Source of the DNA: Diacronema lutheri
Taxonomy: Eukaryota > Haptophyta > Pavlovophyceae > Pavlovales > Pavlovaceae
Length of the DNA stretch: 64,000 nucleotides
Direction: 5' to 3'
NCBI GenBank assembly: GCA_019448385.1
Contig: JAGTXO010000003.1
Span: forward strand, 1,550,001 to 1,614,000
The notes beneath the pieces were generated by a model that was not told the origin of the DNA, did not search any database, and worked only from the letters and a program-made list of their open reading frames with translations. The translations under genes and the position numbers were made by a program. Below, piece after piece: positions 8,799 through 20,400 of the stretch. How positions within the stretch are numbered: the stretch's first letter is position 1; every line of letters begins with the position of its first letter.

Positions 8799-11565
8799 AT
8801 GCCGCCGCAGCGCGGCGCGGCTGGCGGCGGCACATGCTCGCGCAGCGGGCCGCGCCTCGCGCTGCTCGTCGTCTTTGTCGTGTACTGTGTCATCGTTGTG
8901 CAGAACAGCGGGCAGAACGGCCCGCAGGCGCCGCGGCTGGTGCCCGCTACGCCGCACGGCCTGCGCGCCGCGCACGTGCACGCGGGGATGGCCGCGCTCG
9001 ACGCGGCGCGGCCGGCGTCGCTGGGCGGCGGCGGTGACGGCAGCGGCGGCGTGCCCGCGCCGCGCGTGCCTGCCGCGGCGGCAACCGCTGCCGCTGCGGG
9101 CGGCGACACGGGCTTTTGCACCGGCCCGTTCCTCGCGAACACCGCACAGCCGATCGTGACGGACGAGTCGATGCTCGCGGAGGAGCCGCCGCTCGCGCCG
9201 GGCGACGTGGCGAGCGTGCACGTGCCGCCGCTCACGCGCTCCTTCTGCGAGCGCTACGCGAAGGGCAAGGCGCTCATCACGACCGCCGCCGACCAGCGGT
9301 ACATGACATGGGCGCGCAACTGGGCCAAATCGCTCCAGGCCCACGGCGTCACGAACCTCTTCATCGGCGCGATGGACGCGGACGCGCTGCGCCTCTCGCA
9401 CGCGGAGGGGATCCCCTCCGTTCTCCTCGGCCGCATGCGCGCCGGCACCACGTGGCACTCTGCCAACCGCTACAAGATACGGCTGGTGCAGGGTGTGGTC
9501 GAGCTCGGCTTTGACGTGCTCTTTACTGACGCGGACGTCACATTTGTGCGCGACCCGATGCCTTTCTTGCTCTCGTACCCGGAGGCGGGCGTGCTCATCT
9601 CCACCGACCTCCTCGTCCGCGAGAAGCCCTACCCGATGGTCAACGGCCTGGAGAACACGTACGAGACGGTGGGGCAGTACCGCGCAGACCTCAACGTCGG
9701 CCTCATGTTCGTCCGCTCGACGGCGCACACGGTGCGGATGATGAATCACTGGGCAGACGTGGCGAACGCGGACATGTCCAAGTCGATGCAGACCTTCTTC
9801 GTGAAGCTCGTCCGCGAATACGCCGCCTGCCTGCCGCCCGACCCGAAGCTGCCGCACCTCGCGCCATGCTACAACGGGACGGTCAACATTGGCCTGTTGC
9901 CTATGGACCGTTTCTGCGGCGGGTACATCTACTTTGTGGAGCGGCTGCCGCAGCGTATGGGCATCGAGGCGATCTCGACGCACGCCACCTACCAGGTGCA
10001 CCAGGGCCTCGACGGCAAGCGCGAGCGGCTGCGTCACGCGCACCTGTGGTATCTCGATGGCGCCGAATACTACGCGCCAGCGGGTGGCGTTCTGTCGATG
10101 GCGCCAATGGCGCTGCCGGCGTGGATGGCGGACGAGGCGCTCGTTAGGCGGTACGGCGAGGGCGGCGACCTGCGTGACGCGCACAAGAACCGCACGCTGA
10201 TGCACTTTGAGCTCGTCCACTTCCAGCTGCGCCAGCTGCGCAACGCGCTCGCGCTCGGCGCGATGCTCGGGCGGACGCTTGTGATGCCTGACTTCACCGT
10301 GCTGCTCGACAACACGTGGTATCCGATGAACGGCGCGTGGCCGGGCTTCCGCAAGCTCGGCCCGTTCGTCGCGCCCCTCGATCACGTCCTGCATATGACG
10401 CAGTTGCAGAATAACAACGTTGCCTACCGTGGCTCCACTTTCCTCGACCACCCGTGCATTCGCGACGGCTATGCGACCGCGCAGAGGCTAGCCGTCGCCT
10501 TCGAGCCGGGCGCGCCCGCGCCGACGGCGGAGCAGGCGCGCACAGCGTCGCGCGTCGTGTTGCCCAAGGGCGCCACGCAGGTGCGTCGCGCCGCGTGCGC
10601 GCGCCTCGCCGACGCTACCCCCCCCCCCCCCCCCCCGCCCCTGCTGCTGCTGCTGCTGGCCCGCCGCGCGCCCGCCAAGCTCCCTGCCCCCGAGTGGGCA
10701 TGCAGCGCCCGCTATGTGCCCTGCCCCCGAGTGGGCATGCAGCACCCGCCATGCTGTCCGCTATGCAGCGAGGACGACAATGCACACACGCCAAGCGCGC
10801 GCACCGCTCGCGCTCTGCGGATCGCACGGTTTGTATTCCCTGAGCTGCACGCCGGACAGCATGGCGGGCGCATGGCGGGCGCAGCATGCCGGACAGCACG
10901 GCGGGCGCAGCACGCCGGACAGCATGGCGGGCGCCCGCCTCACGCGCCGGCAGCACGACTTGTTCGCAACCCCCCCCCCAACCCCCCCAAGCCCCTTTTC
11001 CCGTTGGCTGCGGGTGCGCGCGGGCCCACGTGTCGCGCTCACGCGCCCCGCCGTCCGTGCGCAACGCGCCCCGCGCGCCGTCTCTGCCCCTGCTGCGCTG
11101 CGCCTGCAAACACCCGCGCGTGCCACTCTGTCCATTTTGCGCGGGAACGGCGCGCCAGGCTCAGGTGGTCGCTGCGCTGCAGCACCACCCGGCCAAGGTG
11201 ATTCATCTCGAGTCAACGCTCGACATCATCAGCGGGTGCGCGCCATGCCGCGCACGCCGCGCGCCGTCCGCGCACGTGCAAACCTGACACGCCGGGATTC
11301 GCCCGCCCCCGCGTCCTCCCCTCCCTGGCGGATTTGGCGTGGCGCGCGCAGCTTTGATGACCCGGCAGAGCAGGAGCGCTTCGCTTCGCGCATCAATCGC
11401 ACGCCCATGCTGTGGTGCTGCATCACCAAGAACGTGGCAAACGACATGTTCCAACAGCCGTTCCCGCCGGGCCACATCTATTACGACTTTTGGTACGACC
11501 GGCCGCACACCGATCGATTCGGCCGGAGACATACGGATACGTGGCAGCTCCGCGTCGGACCCTGA
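8799..11565 (+). CDS. GT77-family glycosyltransferase (XEG113/RRA-like), type II membrane
   Basis: Exons 8799-10580, 11165-11235 and 11352-11565 give 688 residues, and the junctions keep frame (phases 0 and 2). A short N-terminal tail is followed by a signal anchor LALLVVFVVYCVIVV, then a luminal stem. The catalytic domain carries FTDADVTFVRDP, the DxD metal/sugar-nucleotide motif of the nucleotide-diphospho-sugar transferase family PF03407. Downstream, HFELVHFQLRQLRNALALG and RTLVMPDF match the C-terminal domain of XEG113-type arabinosyltransferases. In plants these enzymes extend arabinosides on extensin hydroxyprolines. In an alga, a Golgi arabinosyl- or galactosyltransferase acting on cell-surface glycoprotein is inferred. 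Intron 1 (584 nt) is unusually long here and full of repeats. Confidence 0.85.
10618..10636 (+). repeat. Poly-C tract in GT77 intron 1
   Basis: A run of about 19 C on the sense strand lies 38 nt after the intron donor, ending in CTG repeats (CTGCTGCTGCTGCTG). Similar C runs occur in other introns of this window. Confidence 0.9.
10684..10935 (+). repeat. Tandem and inverted repeats in GT77 intron 1
   Basis: CCCGAGTGGGCATGCAGC occurs twice about 38 bp apart (near 10687 and 10725). A 26-bp unit starting GCAYGCCGGACAGCAYGGCG recurs at 10847, 10883 and 10909; the first copy is followed by an extra 11 bp. CCCGCCATGCTGTCCG at 10745-10760 is the exact reverse complement of 10853-10868 and 10916-10931, so the intron can fold into a 16-bp hairpin with alternative partners. 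Confidence 0.85.
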
Positions 11566-11598
11566 AGCAGCGCAATCACCGACGCTGATTCCAGTTCC

Positions 11599-11825
11599 GT
11601 ATATAGTTCCGAGGGGTGGCTAGGCGTGTGTGGGTGTCCGCCCATGACGCGTCCTGCCACGTCCTTGCCGTCCCGGCCGTTCCCGATGCAGGCGTGCACA
11701 GGGTCGACGCCCTGATTTCGGCCTGATGTTGCGTGCGCCCTTTCGCTCGCTCCGTTTGTCCAGCCTCGGCCCCGTGCGCGCCCCTCCTGCTGACCCGCCT
11801 GTAAGCGTCGTTAGTATATAGTTCC
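11599..11825. mobile_element. Possible non-autonomous transposon remnant (MITE-like)
   Basis: A 12-bp direct repeat GTATATAGTTCC stands at 11599-11610 and 11814-11825, flanking 203 bp. The right part (about 11720-11820) resembles the 3' flank of the Harbinger transposase at about 42350-42465: both contain TTTCGCTCGCT, then a CGGCCC block, CGCCCCTC, GCTGAC and (G)TTAGTA in the same order. It lies between the convergent ends of the GT77 gene (11565) and the PKS (11830). The 12-bp repeat is longer than the 3-bp duplication expected for Harbinger, so family assignment is tentative. No coding capacity is seen. Confidence 0.4.
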
Positions 11826-11829
11826 ACCG

Positions 11830-14300
11830 TCACTCTTCCTTTGCGTGCTGCCCGCCGCCGGGCGGGGCCGCGCGGCCCGCTTCGACTGCGGGCCGAGCGG
11901 CCCCCGCTGGGCGCGCAGCTGCGGCAGGCGGCGGCGGTGCGAGCGGAGGGAGCGAGCAGAGGCGTTGAGCCATCGAGCCCGACCAGAGCGAGTCGGGCGG
12001 GAGCACCTCCTGCTTGATCACGAGCGTGAGCGCCGTGATCGCGCAGCCAGCGCTCAGCGTGCTGCCCGCCTGCGCGAGCGAGCGCGGACCGACGCACACG
12101 ACGCCCGCGCCGACGCGCACGCGCCGGTGGCGCATGACGCCGTGGTCGACGACGTGCGCGAAGAGCAGCACGCCGTCCGCGACGACCGCGCCCTCGCCGA
12201 TCTCGAGCTGCGTGAGCTCGGCGGGCGTGGGCGCATCGATATAAGCGTGGAGTGGCGCGTCGACGCGCGCGCCGAGCAGGCGCCATGCGCACGCGGCGAA
12301 CGCGGTGCCGCCGATGAGGTGCATGGGTAGCGCGGCGTGTAGCAGGCCGAGCAGTTGCCACGCGCACACGTGCTCAGACGCAAGCGCGTGCTCGCCCTCG
12401 AAGCGCACAGCCGCGCCGACGCGCACGAGCAGCGCGACGGCGAGCACGGCGGCCACAGAGGCCGCGTACACGCATAGCATGCCGCCCGCAGCACCGGGCA
12501 GCGCGACGAGGGCGGCCGCGAGACCGCGCTCCGCCGCCGCGCGGCTGAGCGCCTCCGCGGCCATCGCCGTGCCGACCAGGTTGGGCAGCGACGCGACGAG
12601 GAGCGTGAGCTGGCCTGCGCACGCGCTGAGCAGCGCGAGCGCGCGCAGTCGCAGCGCGGCGCGGCGCTCGGCGCGCCCGTCCGCGTCGGCGGCGCGCTCG
12701 TGCGCGCGCCCGGCCCGCCGCTTGGACAGCGCCTCGAGCGCCTCGAAGTGCGCCTGCACGCCGCAGCCGACGAGCCGCGCGGGCGAGCCGACGATCGTGC
12801 TGGCGCGCAGCACGCGCTCGCCGCTCGGCACGGCGGTCAGCGAGCCGATGGTGGCGCCGCGCTCGAGGCGCGCACCGGAGAGGACGTGCGAGAACTCGGC
12901 GACGAGCACGCGCGCGCCCACGACCACCGCCTGCCGGTGGACGAGCGCGCCGCGCGCGCGCGGGCTGGCCGTGGGCGCGCGCGCGAGGCCGGCGGGTGCG
13001 CCACCATCGCGTCGCTCGCCGTCGACGTCCGGCTCGGCGTCGGCGCCGGACGCGGCGAGCGCCTCAGCGTCGGCGAGCTCGTCCGCCGCGCGAGAGGGCA
13101 GCGGCGTGAACGCGTGCCCGAGCCACGCGCCATCGCCCACGCTGACGAGGTCTGCGTCGGCGCCAACGGCGAGGCCGCCAACAAACGCGCGCACGCCGAT
13201 GCGCGCGCCAAGGGCGCGGTACGTGGCGCGCGCGAACGCGGCGGAGCCGGCCGAGCCGAGCGCCGCGGCAAAGTGCGGCGAGAGGAGCAGAGCGTCCACC
13301 GCCCACGCCGCCGCGCGCGCGCCGTGCCCCTCGCGCGCGGCGCCGGCCCCCACGCGGCCGACGAGCGCGCGCTTCGCGAGCACGCAGAGGGCGACGAAAG
13401 ATAGGGGCGCGATCGACGCGCCGAGCGCCCACGCGCCGAGCGAGCCGGGCAGCGCGCGCGCGAGCGCGAGCGACGGCGCGAGCGACGTGCCGAGCACGCT
13501 GAAGACGGCGCACGCGCCCATCGCGTGCGCGGCGGCGGCGACCGCGCCGCCGCCCGACGGCGCGCGCGCCGAGCAGTGCGCGCGCGCCTCGGGCGCGGCG
13601 TCGGCGCCCAGCGCGCTGTCGAGCAGCTGCGCGGGCGCGCCGGCCGCGTGCGCGCCCGCCGGCACGCCGCCGCGCCCGCCGAGGACGTGCGACAGCGGCG
13701 CTACGGACGCGCGCGCGCCAACGACCGCGCCGGCGGACAGCACGCTGCCCGGCCCGACCGCCGCGTGCGCGCCTACGACGACCGTGTCGAAGCGGATGTG
13801 GCCACGCGTCCACGTGTGGCAGACGACGGCAACATCGCGCCCGAGCGATGCGCCCTCGCCCACCTCGAGGAGCTCGGGCTCGGATACGGCCGCCGTCTCC
13901 ACGACGGCGCCGCGGCCGACGCGCGCGCCGAAGAGCTTCAAGGCCAGCGCGCACGCGGGCGAGCCGCGCAGCAGCAGGAGCGGGACGGTGGCGGCGTGCA
14001 GCAGGCGCTGGGCGAGCCACCAGCGAGCGAACGGCGCCGACCAGATCGCCAGGCACTCGCCGGGCACCGCGCGCGCGCACACGAGCCGGCGGAGCGCGGC
14101 GCACGCGACGATCACGACAACGCTATTCATCAAGACGGCCGCGGGTAGCAGGAGGAGCAGCGTGCGCAGCGGCACGCGCGCGGCGAGGCGGATGAGCGCG
14201 TGCAGCAGCGGCACGAACGTCGCCGCGTGCGCGAGCCACGCGAGGCACACGCACGCCGCCTGCACGCACAGCCGCGCGAGTGGTGGCAGCGGCGGCGCAA
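11830..14300 (-). other. NRPS part: membrane tail with three beta-helix blocks
   Basis: Residues about 6727-7549. Several membrane segments (LCVQAACVCLAWLAHAATF, LLLLLPAAVLMNSVVVIVAC) alternate with three hexapeptide-repeat blocks: one around LLEVGEGASLGRDVAVVCHT and VVVGAHAAVGPGSVLSAGAV, one around LVSVGDGAWLGHAFTPL and VVVGARVLVAEFSHVLSGAR, and one around LTQLEIGEGAVVADGVLLFA and VRVGAGVVCVGPRSLAQAGS. This matches the NRPS terminal domain family (TIGR02353) found in epsilon-poly-lysine synthetase and fungal NRPS-like proteins. Inferred role: membrane-bound acyl/aminoacyl transfer and release. Confidence 0.75.
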
Positions 14301-14458
14301 TGGGCACCGCGTCGCTCGGCGCGCCGCCCGGCGCACCGGGCGGTGCGAAGCGCGCGCGCAGCGCCGCACGCTCGGCGGCGGCGGCGGCGGCGGCGACGGC
14401 GGCGGAGGCGGCGGCCGCGGCGGCGGCGGTGGCGGTGCCACCTGCGCGGTCGCAATCT

Positions 14459-14492
<34 letters not shown>

Positions 14493-17400
14493 TGCCGCCG
14501 CCACCGCAGCCGCCGGCGGCTGTCGAGGCAAGCAGCCGGCGCGCGCTCGCATCCGCGCGCCCGTCCGCGCCGCGCGCGGCCGCCGCGCGCTCGAGCGCGA
14601 GAAGAAGCCGCGCGCCGAGCTCGCGCACCGTGTCGGCGCCGGCGATGTCGACGAGATCGAGCTGCAGCTCGTCCGGCTCGAACTGCCGGCGCATCGCCGA
14701 GAGCAGCTGCATGCGCTGAAACGAGTCCGCACCCGCGCGCTCGGTGAGGGAATCGGTCGGCCCGATCGGCGGCGCGTCCGCGGGCAGCTCCGCGTTGACC
14801 AGCTCAAGCAGCGCGCGCTCGAGCGCGGTGCGCGCGGCCGCGCCGCGCGCGCGCGCGCGCGCGCCGTCGCGCACGTTGTCCGCCGTGCGCGCCGTGATGG
14901 CCGTGCTGTCCGCAACGTCGTCGCGCGTCTCGCGCGCGCGCGCCGAGCGGATACGCACGAACGCCCCGGGCATCAGCTGGCCGCACGCGCCCTCCACTTG
15001 GCACATGGCGGCGTACGCGCGGTCGGCGCCGCGCGCGGCGCCCAGACCGCGTGGCCACGCGATCGACGCGTCGTCGTCATCGTCGCTCGCGCTCGCGCTC
15101 GCGCTTGCGCGCGCGGCGTCACGCGCCAGCGCGCGGCGCGGCGCCGGCCACGGCTGCGTGAGCTGCACAGATGCGACGTACATGTGGCCGACAGCGCCGA
15201 GTGGGACGGGTCGGCGCGAGCCGTCGAGCACGTAGATGCACGAGCCGGCGAGCACCGTGCCGACGGACTCCACCGCGTACGCACGCGAGGCGAGCGCGTC
15301 GAGCTCAGCGGCCGCGTCGACGGCGGCGACGAGCGACGCGTGTGGAGCGCGCCAGCCAAGCGTCAGCCGCACGCGCGCGCGCGCCCACTCGTGCGTGGCG
15401 CGCAGGCTCGGCCGGCCGTTGCACAGCGCCGTGCGCACGTCGGGCAGCGACGCCGGCGTGAGCTCCTCGAGCGCCGCCGCGGGCAGCGCGAGCGCGGACG
15501 CGCGCACGCGCGCGAGCGCGTGCGCGAGCGCGCGCGCGGCGGGTGCAACATCGGCGCCTCGCGCCGCGCTCGCGCTCAGCTCGGCGAGCTGCTCGGCGCA
15601 GAGCGCGAGCGTGGCGCCGGCCGAAAGCGCGGCGGCCGCAACCTCCACAAACTCGACGGACGGCCACGACGCGCCGAGCGCGACAACGTGCGCGCCGCGC
15701 GAGTCGCCGCGCTCGGCGGCCGCGGCCGCGGCGGGCTGCGCGTGCAGCGCGAGCAGGTCGGCGACGTGGCCGGCCGCGTTGGCGAGCGCAGCGTGGGTTG
15801 AGGCGCGCGCCGGCGCGGCCGACGGCGCCGCGCCGGCCGGCGGCTCCTCGCCGCGGTGCGCCAGGATGAGAGCAGCTGCGCGCGGCGCGGGCACGACCGC
15901 GCGCGCGTGCGGGTCGGAGAGCCGAGGCGCCGGCGCGTCCGCATCGCGCGCGTCGCGCCCGTCCCAAAAGTCGATGAGCTCGCCGGCCGCGGTGAGCACG
16001 AGCATGCGCGGCTCAGCGCCGACTTCGCCCGCCGGAGCGCCTGCGGCCGCGGCCGTCCGCTCGGCCGCGCCCTCCTGCGCGACGCGCAGCGCGAGGCGCA
16101 CGGTTGGCGCGCAGCGCTGTGCGCCCGCGCACGGCGCAAGGCCGAGAAGCGCGCAGCCCGCTCGCAGCACGCCGAGCAGGCCGACAAGGATCGCAGCGCC
16201 GTCGACCGCGCAGAGCGCCACCACGGCGGGCGGCGGCTCGACGGCCGCGTTGTTGTCGTCGCCGTCGTCGCCGCCGTCGCCGTCGCCGCCGTCGCCGGCG
16301 GCGCACGCCGCCGCGCCCGCGCCCGTGCCCGCGCCCGCGGCGCGGAGGCGCGCGGCGGCGGCGAGCCGTGCACGCACAGCAGCGGCGAGACGGTTGGCGC
16401 GGTCGTCGAGCTGCGCCCAGCTGAGCGTGGGCGCGCTCTCGCGCATCGCGCACAGCGCGAGGCCCTCGCCGCACTCTGCCGGCGCGTCCCTGCCGCCGTC
16501 GCCGCCGCCGTCGCCGCCGGGCGCCGGCTCGGCGAGGCGCGCGCGCGGCCGCGCCCACGGCAGCGTCTCATGCCCGCACGCCGCTGCGTCGCGCGGGCGG
16601 TGCGCGGCGGCGGCGATGGCAACCTCGTCGGCCGTCGAAGGCAGCGGCTGGCGGATGAGCGCGCACGATGGCTGCTCGACGATCGCACGCAGCAGCGCCG
16701 TGTAATGCGCGGCCATCTGCGCAAGGACGGTCGCATCGTAACTGTCACGGCTGAACTCGAAAGCGCCCGCCGCGCTGCCGTCGGCGAGCAGCGCGAGCTC
16801 GAGCTTGAGCTCGACGTCAAACTCGTTGCGCGCGGACGGCGCCGCGAGCGGCGAGGCGAGCAGCTCGGTGCCCGTCGAGTATCGCCACGTCTCGACGTTG
16901 AAATACGCGAGCCGGCCCCTGCGCCGGCCCTGGCGCACGTGGCGGAGCACCGACGCGAAGAAGGGCGACGCGTGCTCGAGGCCGAAGAGCACGGCCTCGT
17001 GCACGCTCGCGAGGAGCATCGCAAAGTCGGTGCTGCCACCGTCGATCCGCGCGTCGACGCAGAGCAGGTTGGTGATGAAGCCGACGGTGATCGCCTCGTC
17101 ATCCGTGCGGCTGTTGCATGCGATCAGGCAACCGATCGGCCCGCCGTCCACGCTCTCGTACCGCGAGAGGAGCGCGAGGAACGCGCAGAGCAGCGTCGTG
17201 TTCAGCGTGCAGCCCGCGCGCGCGCCGAGCGCGCGCACCGCGCCGAGCAGCGGCGCGCCAATCTGCACGGGCGCGTGGCCGCTCAAAGGGCGCGCCGCGG
17301 GCGCGCCGCGCCCGTCGGCGCAGCCGTCGCCGCCGCCGTCGCCGCCGTCGCCGCCGGCGCCGTCGGCAGGCGGCAGCGCGTGCGCGAGGCGTAAATCGGG

Positions 17401-20400
17401 CAGCGGCACGCCTCGCGTGCCGTAGCGCGCACGCCACGCGTCCCACTCGTCGCCAAAGCCGGCCGCCATCGCTTGCTCCTGCCTGCACACGAAGCAGTCG
17501 TACCCGCCGGGCGGCGCGCCGAGCGCGCTCAGCGCGGCGGACACGGATGCGCCCGCGCGCAGCGCGCGGTAGAGCGGCCAAAGCTCGTCAAAGAGGATCG
17601 CGACCGAGCCGCCATCGTCGATGAGGTGGTGCAGGTTAAGCAGCAGCACGTGCTCGCGCGCGCCCAGCCGCAGAATGGACGCGGTGAAGAGGCGCGGCGG
17701 CCACGCAAAGGCGTCCATCGGCCGCAAAGCCTCGTCGACGAGCGCGCGCGCGAGCAGCGCGTGCGCGCGCTCCGACGGCACTGCGCCACCCTCCGCGGAC
17801 GCGGCGCGCGCCTCCACCTCGAGGTCGCGCACGCACAGCCACGCTGCGTCCGCGCCGTCGTGCGCCGGCGCGGGCGCCTGCCGCTGGAAGAGCGTGCGTC
17901 GATCAAAGCTCGTGCGCAACTGGCCGTGCCGCGCAACGAGCGCGCGCAGCGCGGCGCCGAGTGCGGCCGCGTCGAGCTCGCCGCACAGTCGCGTGGGCAC
18001 AATGTAGCCGTACGTCGGCTCGGCGGTCAGCTCGTGTGCGCTGAGAAGCGTGGTCAGCAGGAAGAACTGCTGCAGCGACGGCGGCGAGACGCTCACGCCG
18101 CCGGCCACGACGAGCGCGCTCGCGGGCGGCGATGCGGGCGATGCGCTGGGCGAGGCGCGCGCGCCGCGCACCGCCCAGCCCGAGTCGCGCAGCTGCGCGG
18201 CGGGAGGCGGCGTCGCGAGCATCGGCGCGCTCCCCTCCTCCCAGCTCGCCGCGCGCGGCGGCGCGCGCGGCGTGCCGCGCGCAGGGCTGTCGGGCGGCGC
18301 GAGGCCGCACAGCTGCGCGCGCGGCGGCGCAGGCGAGCGGCGCGCGGGCGAGCCGAGGGGCGTGTGCGACCGCATGCTCGTCTCGCCACGGAGCTCGCGC
18401 GCGTGCTGCTCGTGCACGTGCGCGGCAATTGCGGACGCGGTGCCCAGATGACCGCGCAGCACATCGCTCAGGCCGAGCGCGGTGCCGCAGCGCGCGTTGA
18501 GCAGGCGGACGAGCGAGACGACGCCGAGCGAATCGACGCCGAGCTGCACGAGCGTGCGCTCGACCCGCCGCACTGCCGCCGGCGAGGGCGCGGCGACCGG
18601 TGGCGACGGCTCGGCGCCGTCGGGCGCGGAGCGCGCGTGCGGCTCGTGTGCGTCGCCGCCGCCGCCACCGCCGCCGCCGCCACTGCCGCCGCCGCCACCA
18701 TCGTCGTCGCCGTCGCGCGCGGCAGCGGCGGCGAGAGCGTCGGCGAGGAGCTGCGCGCCGTCCACGTCGGCGGGCAGCACCTGCCGCACGCACTCGAGCA
18801 CGAGCCGCACGGCCTCCGCCCGGCTGCGCACGAGCGGCCGGCGCGCTGGCGCACCCGCGCCGCCCTCGCCGGCGTCCATGTCGTGTCGCACGCCGCGCTC
18901 GTCGCCATCGGGCGGGTCACGCGCGCGCGGCCATGGCAGCTCGATGCGATGCCACTCGACGCTCAGCGCGTCAGCGTCCGCCGCCGCCTCGAGGCTGCGC
19001 GCCGGGCCACCAGGCGAGGCGGCAGCGCCGTTCTCGGCATGGCCCGCATGCGCTGTGAAGGGCGCGCCAGCCGCGTGCGTCGCCGCCGCTTTCTGCGCTG
19101 CTGCGGCTGCGGGCCCAGTGGGCGGCGGCGCTGACTCGGCGGGCGGCGGCTCGGGCGCGCTCTCGAGGATGAGGTGCACGTTGGTGCCTCCGAAGCCAAA
19201 GCTGGACAGGCCGATGCGCAGCGGCGGCCGCTCCGGCGCGCGCGTTCGCCGACCGGCCGTGCGCTCGACGCGCACGCCCGCGGCGGCGAGTGCATCGAGC
19301 GCAACGTCGAACGCCTCCGCCGCGTCCTCATCGCACGCCTGCAGCCCGACGAGCGCGAGCGGCGGCGCGCCGTGCGGGTGCGGCGGCAAGATGTGCCGAA
19401 CCAGCCCGAGCAGCGTCGCGTGCGGGCCGAGCTCGACGAGCGCCGAGCAGCGCAGCTCGCCGCGCAGCAACCGGCGTGCGGCGCCCTCAAAGCGCACCGG
19501 CTCGAGCAGGTGGCGCACCCAGTGCTCGACGAGGTGCGGCGCGCTCCACGCAGTCGCGCCATCGGCCGCGACGTCGTCGCCCGGCGCGGCAAGGCACGTG
19601 ACGAACAGCGGCGCGTCGGCGGCGCACGCTGCGAACCCCTCGGCCACCGACGCGTCCGCCGCCTCAGCCGGCGCACGCAGCCGCGCGCGCCGCACGTGCT
19701 CGCGGAACGTGCCGACGATCGGCGCGAGAAGCGGCGAGTGGAATGCGTGCGAGACGTGCAGCGCGCGGTGCTTTGCGCCCATCGCCACGACCGTCGCGTC
19801 CACCGCCGCGCGCTCACCAGAGATGGTGACGGCCGCGGGCCCGTTGACCGCGGCGATCGTCGCGCGCCCCTCCGCGCACGTGTCGGCGAGCGCGGCGCGA
19901 ACGCGCGCCTCGGGCGCGAAGACGGCGGCCATCGCACCGACGCCCTCGGGCAGCGCGGCGACGAGCTGGCTGCGCAGCGCGACGAGCCTCGCGCCATCCT
20001 CGACCGACATGACGCCCGCGACGACGGCCGCGACGTACTCGCCGAGCGAATGGCCGCACGCGGCGCTCGGACAAAGGCCGCGGCTCGCGAGCAGCTTGGC
20101 AAGGGCAAACTCAAGAGCGAAGAGGGCGGGCTGCGCGTACAGCGTCGAGGCGAGCGCGCTCGCGCCCGCCGCCTCGTCGCGCACCGCGTCCTCGTCGGCC
20201 AACGCAGCGAGCGCGCCCGACTCGGCGCGTGCGCTCACCGCGCCCGCCGCGCCCGCCGCGCCCGCCGCGCCCATCGCGCCCGCCGCGCGCGCGCGGCCGT
20301 AGCCGAGCACGTCCGCCACGCGCCGCGGCAGGCCGGCGGCGGCGAAGGCGTCATCGCAGCGCCGCACCGCTTCGCGGAAGACGGGCTCGCGCGCATGCAG

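Noticed and set aside
12305-14719. Long open frame on the plus strand opposite the PKS tail, and many similar ones across 11.8-34.5 kb
   Set aside because: Arg/Ala/Ser-rich translations with no family motif; they are antisense shadows expected at this GC content opposite a long real frame.
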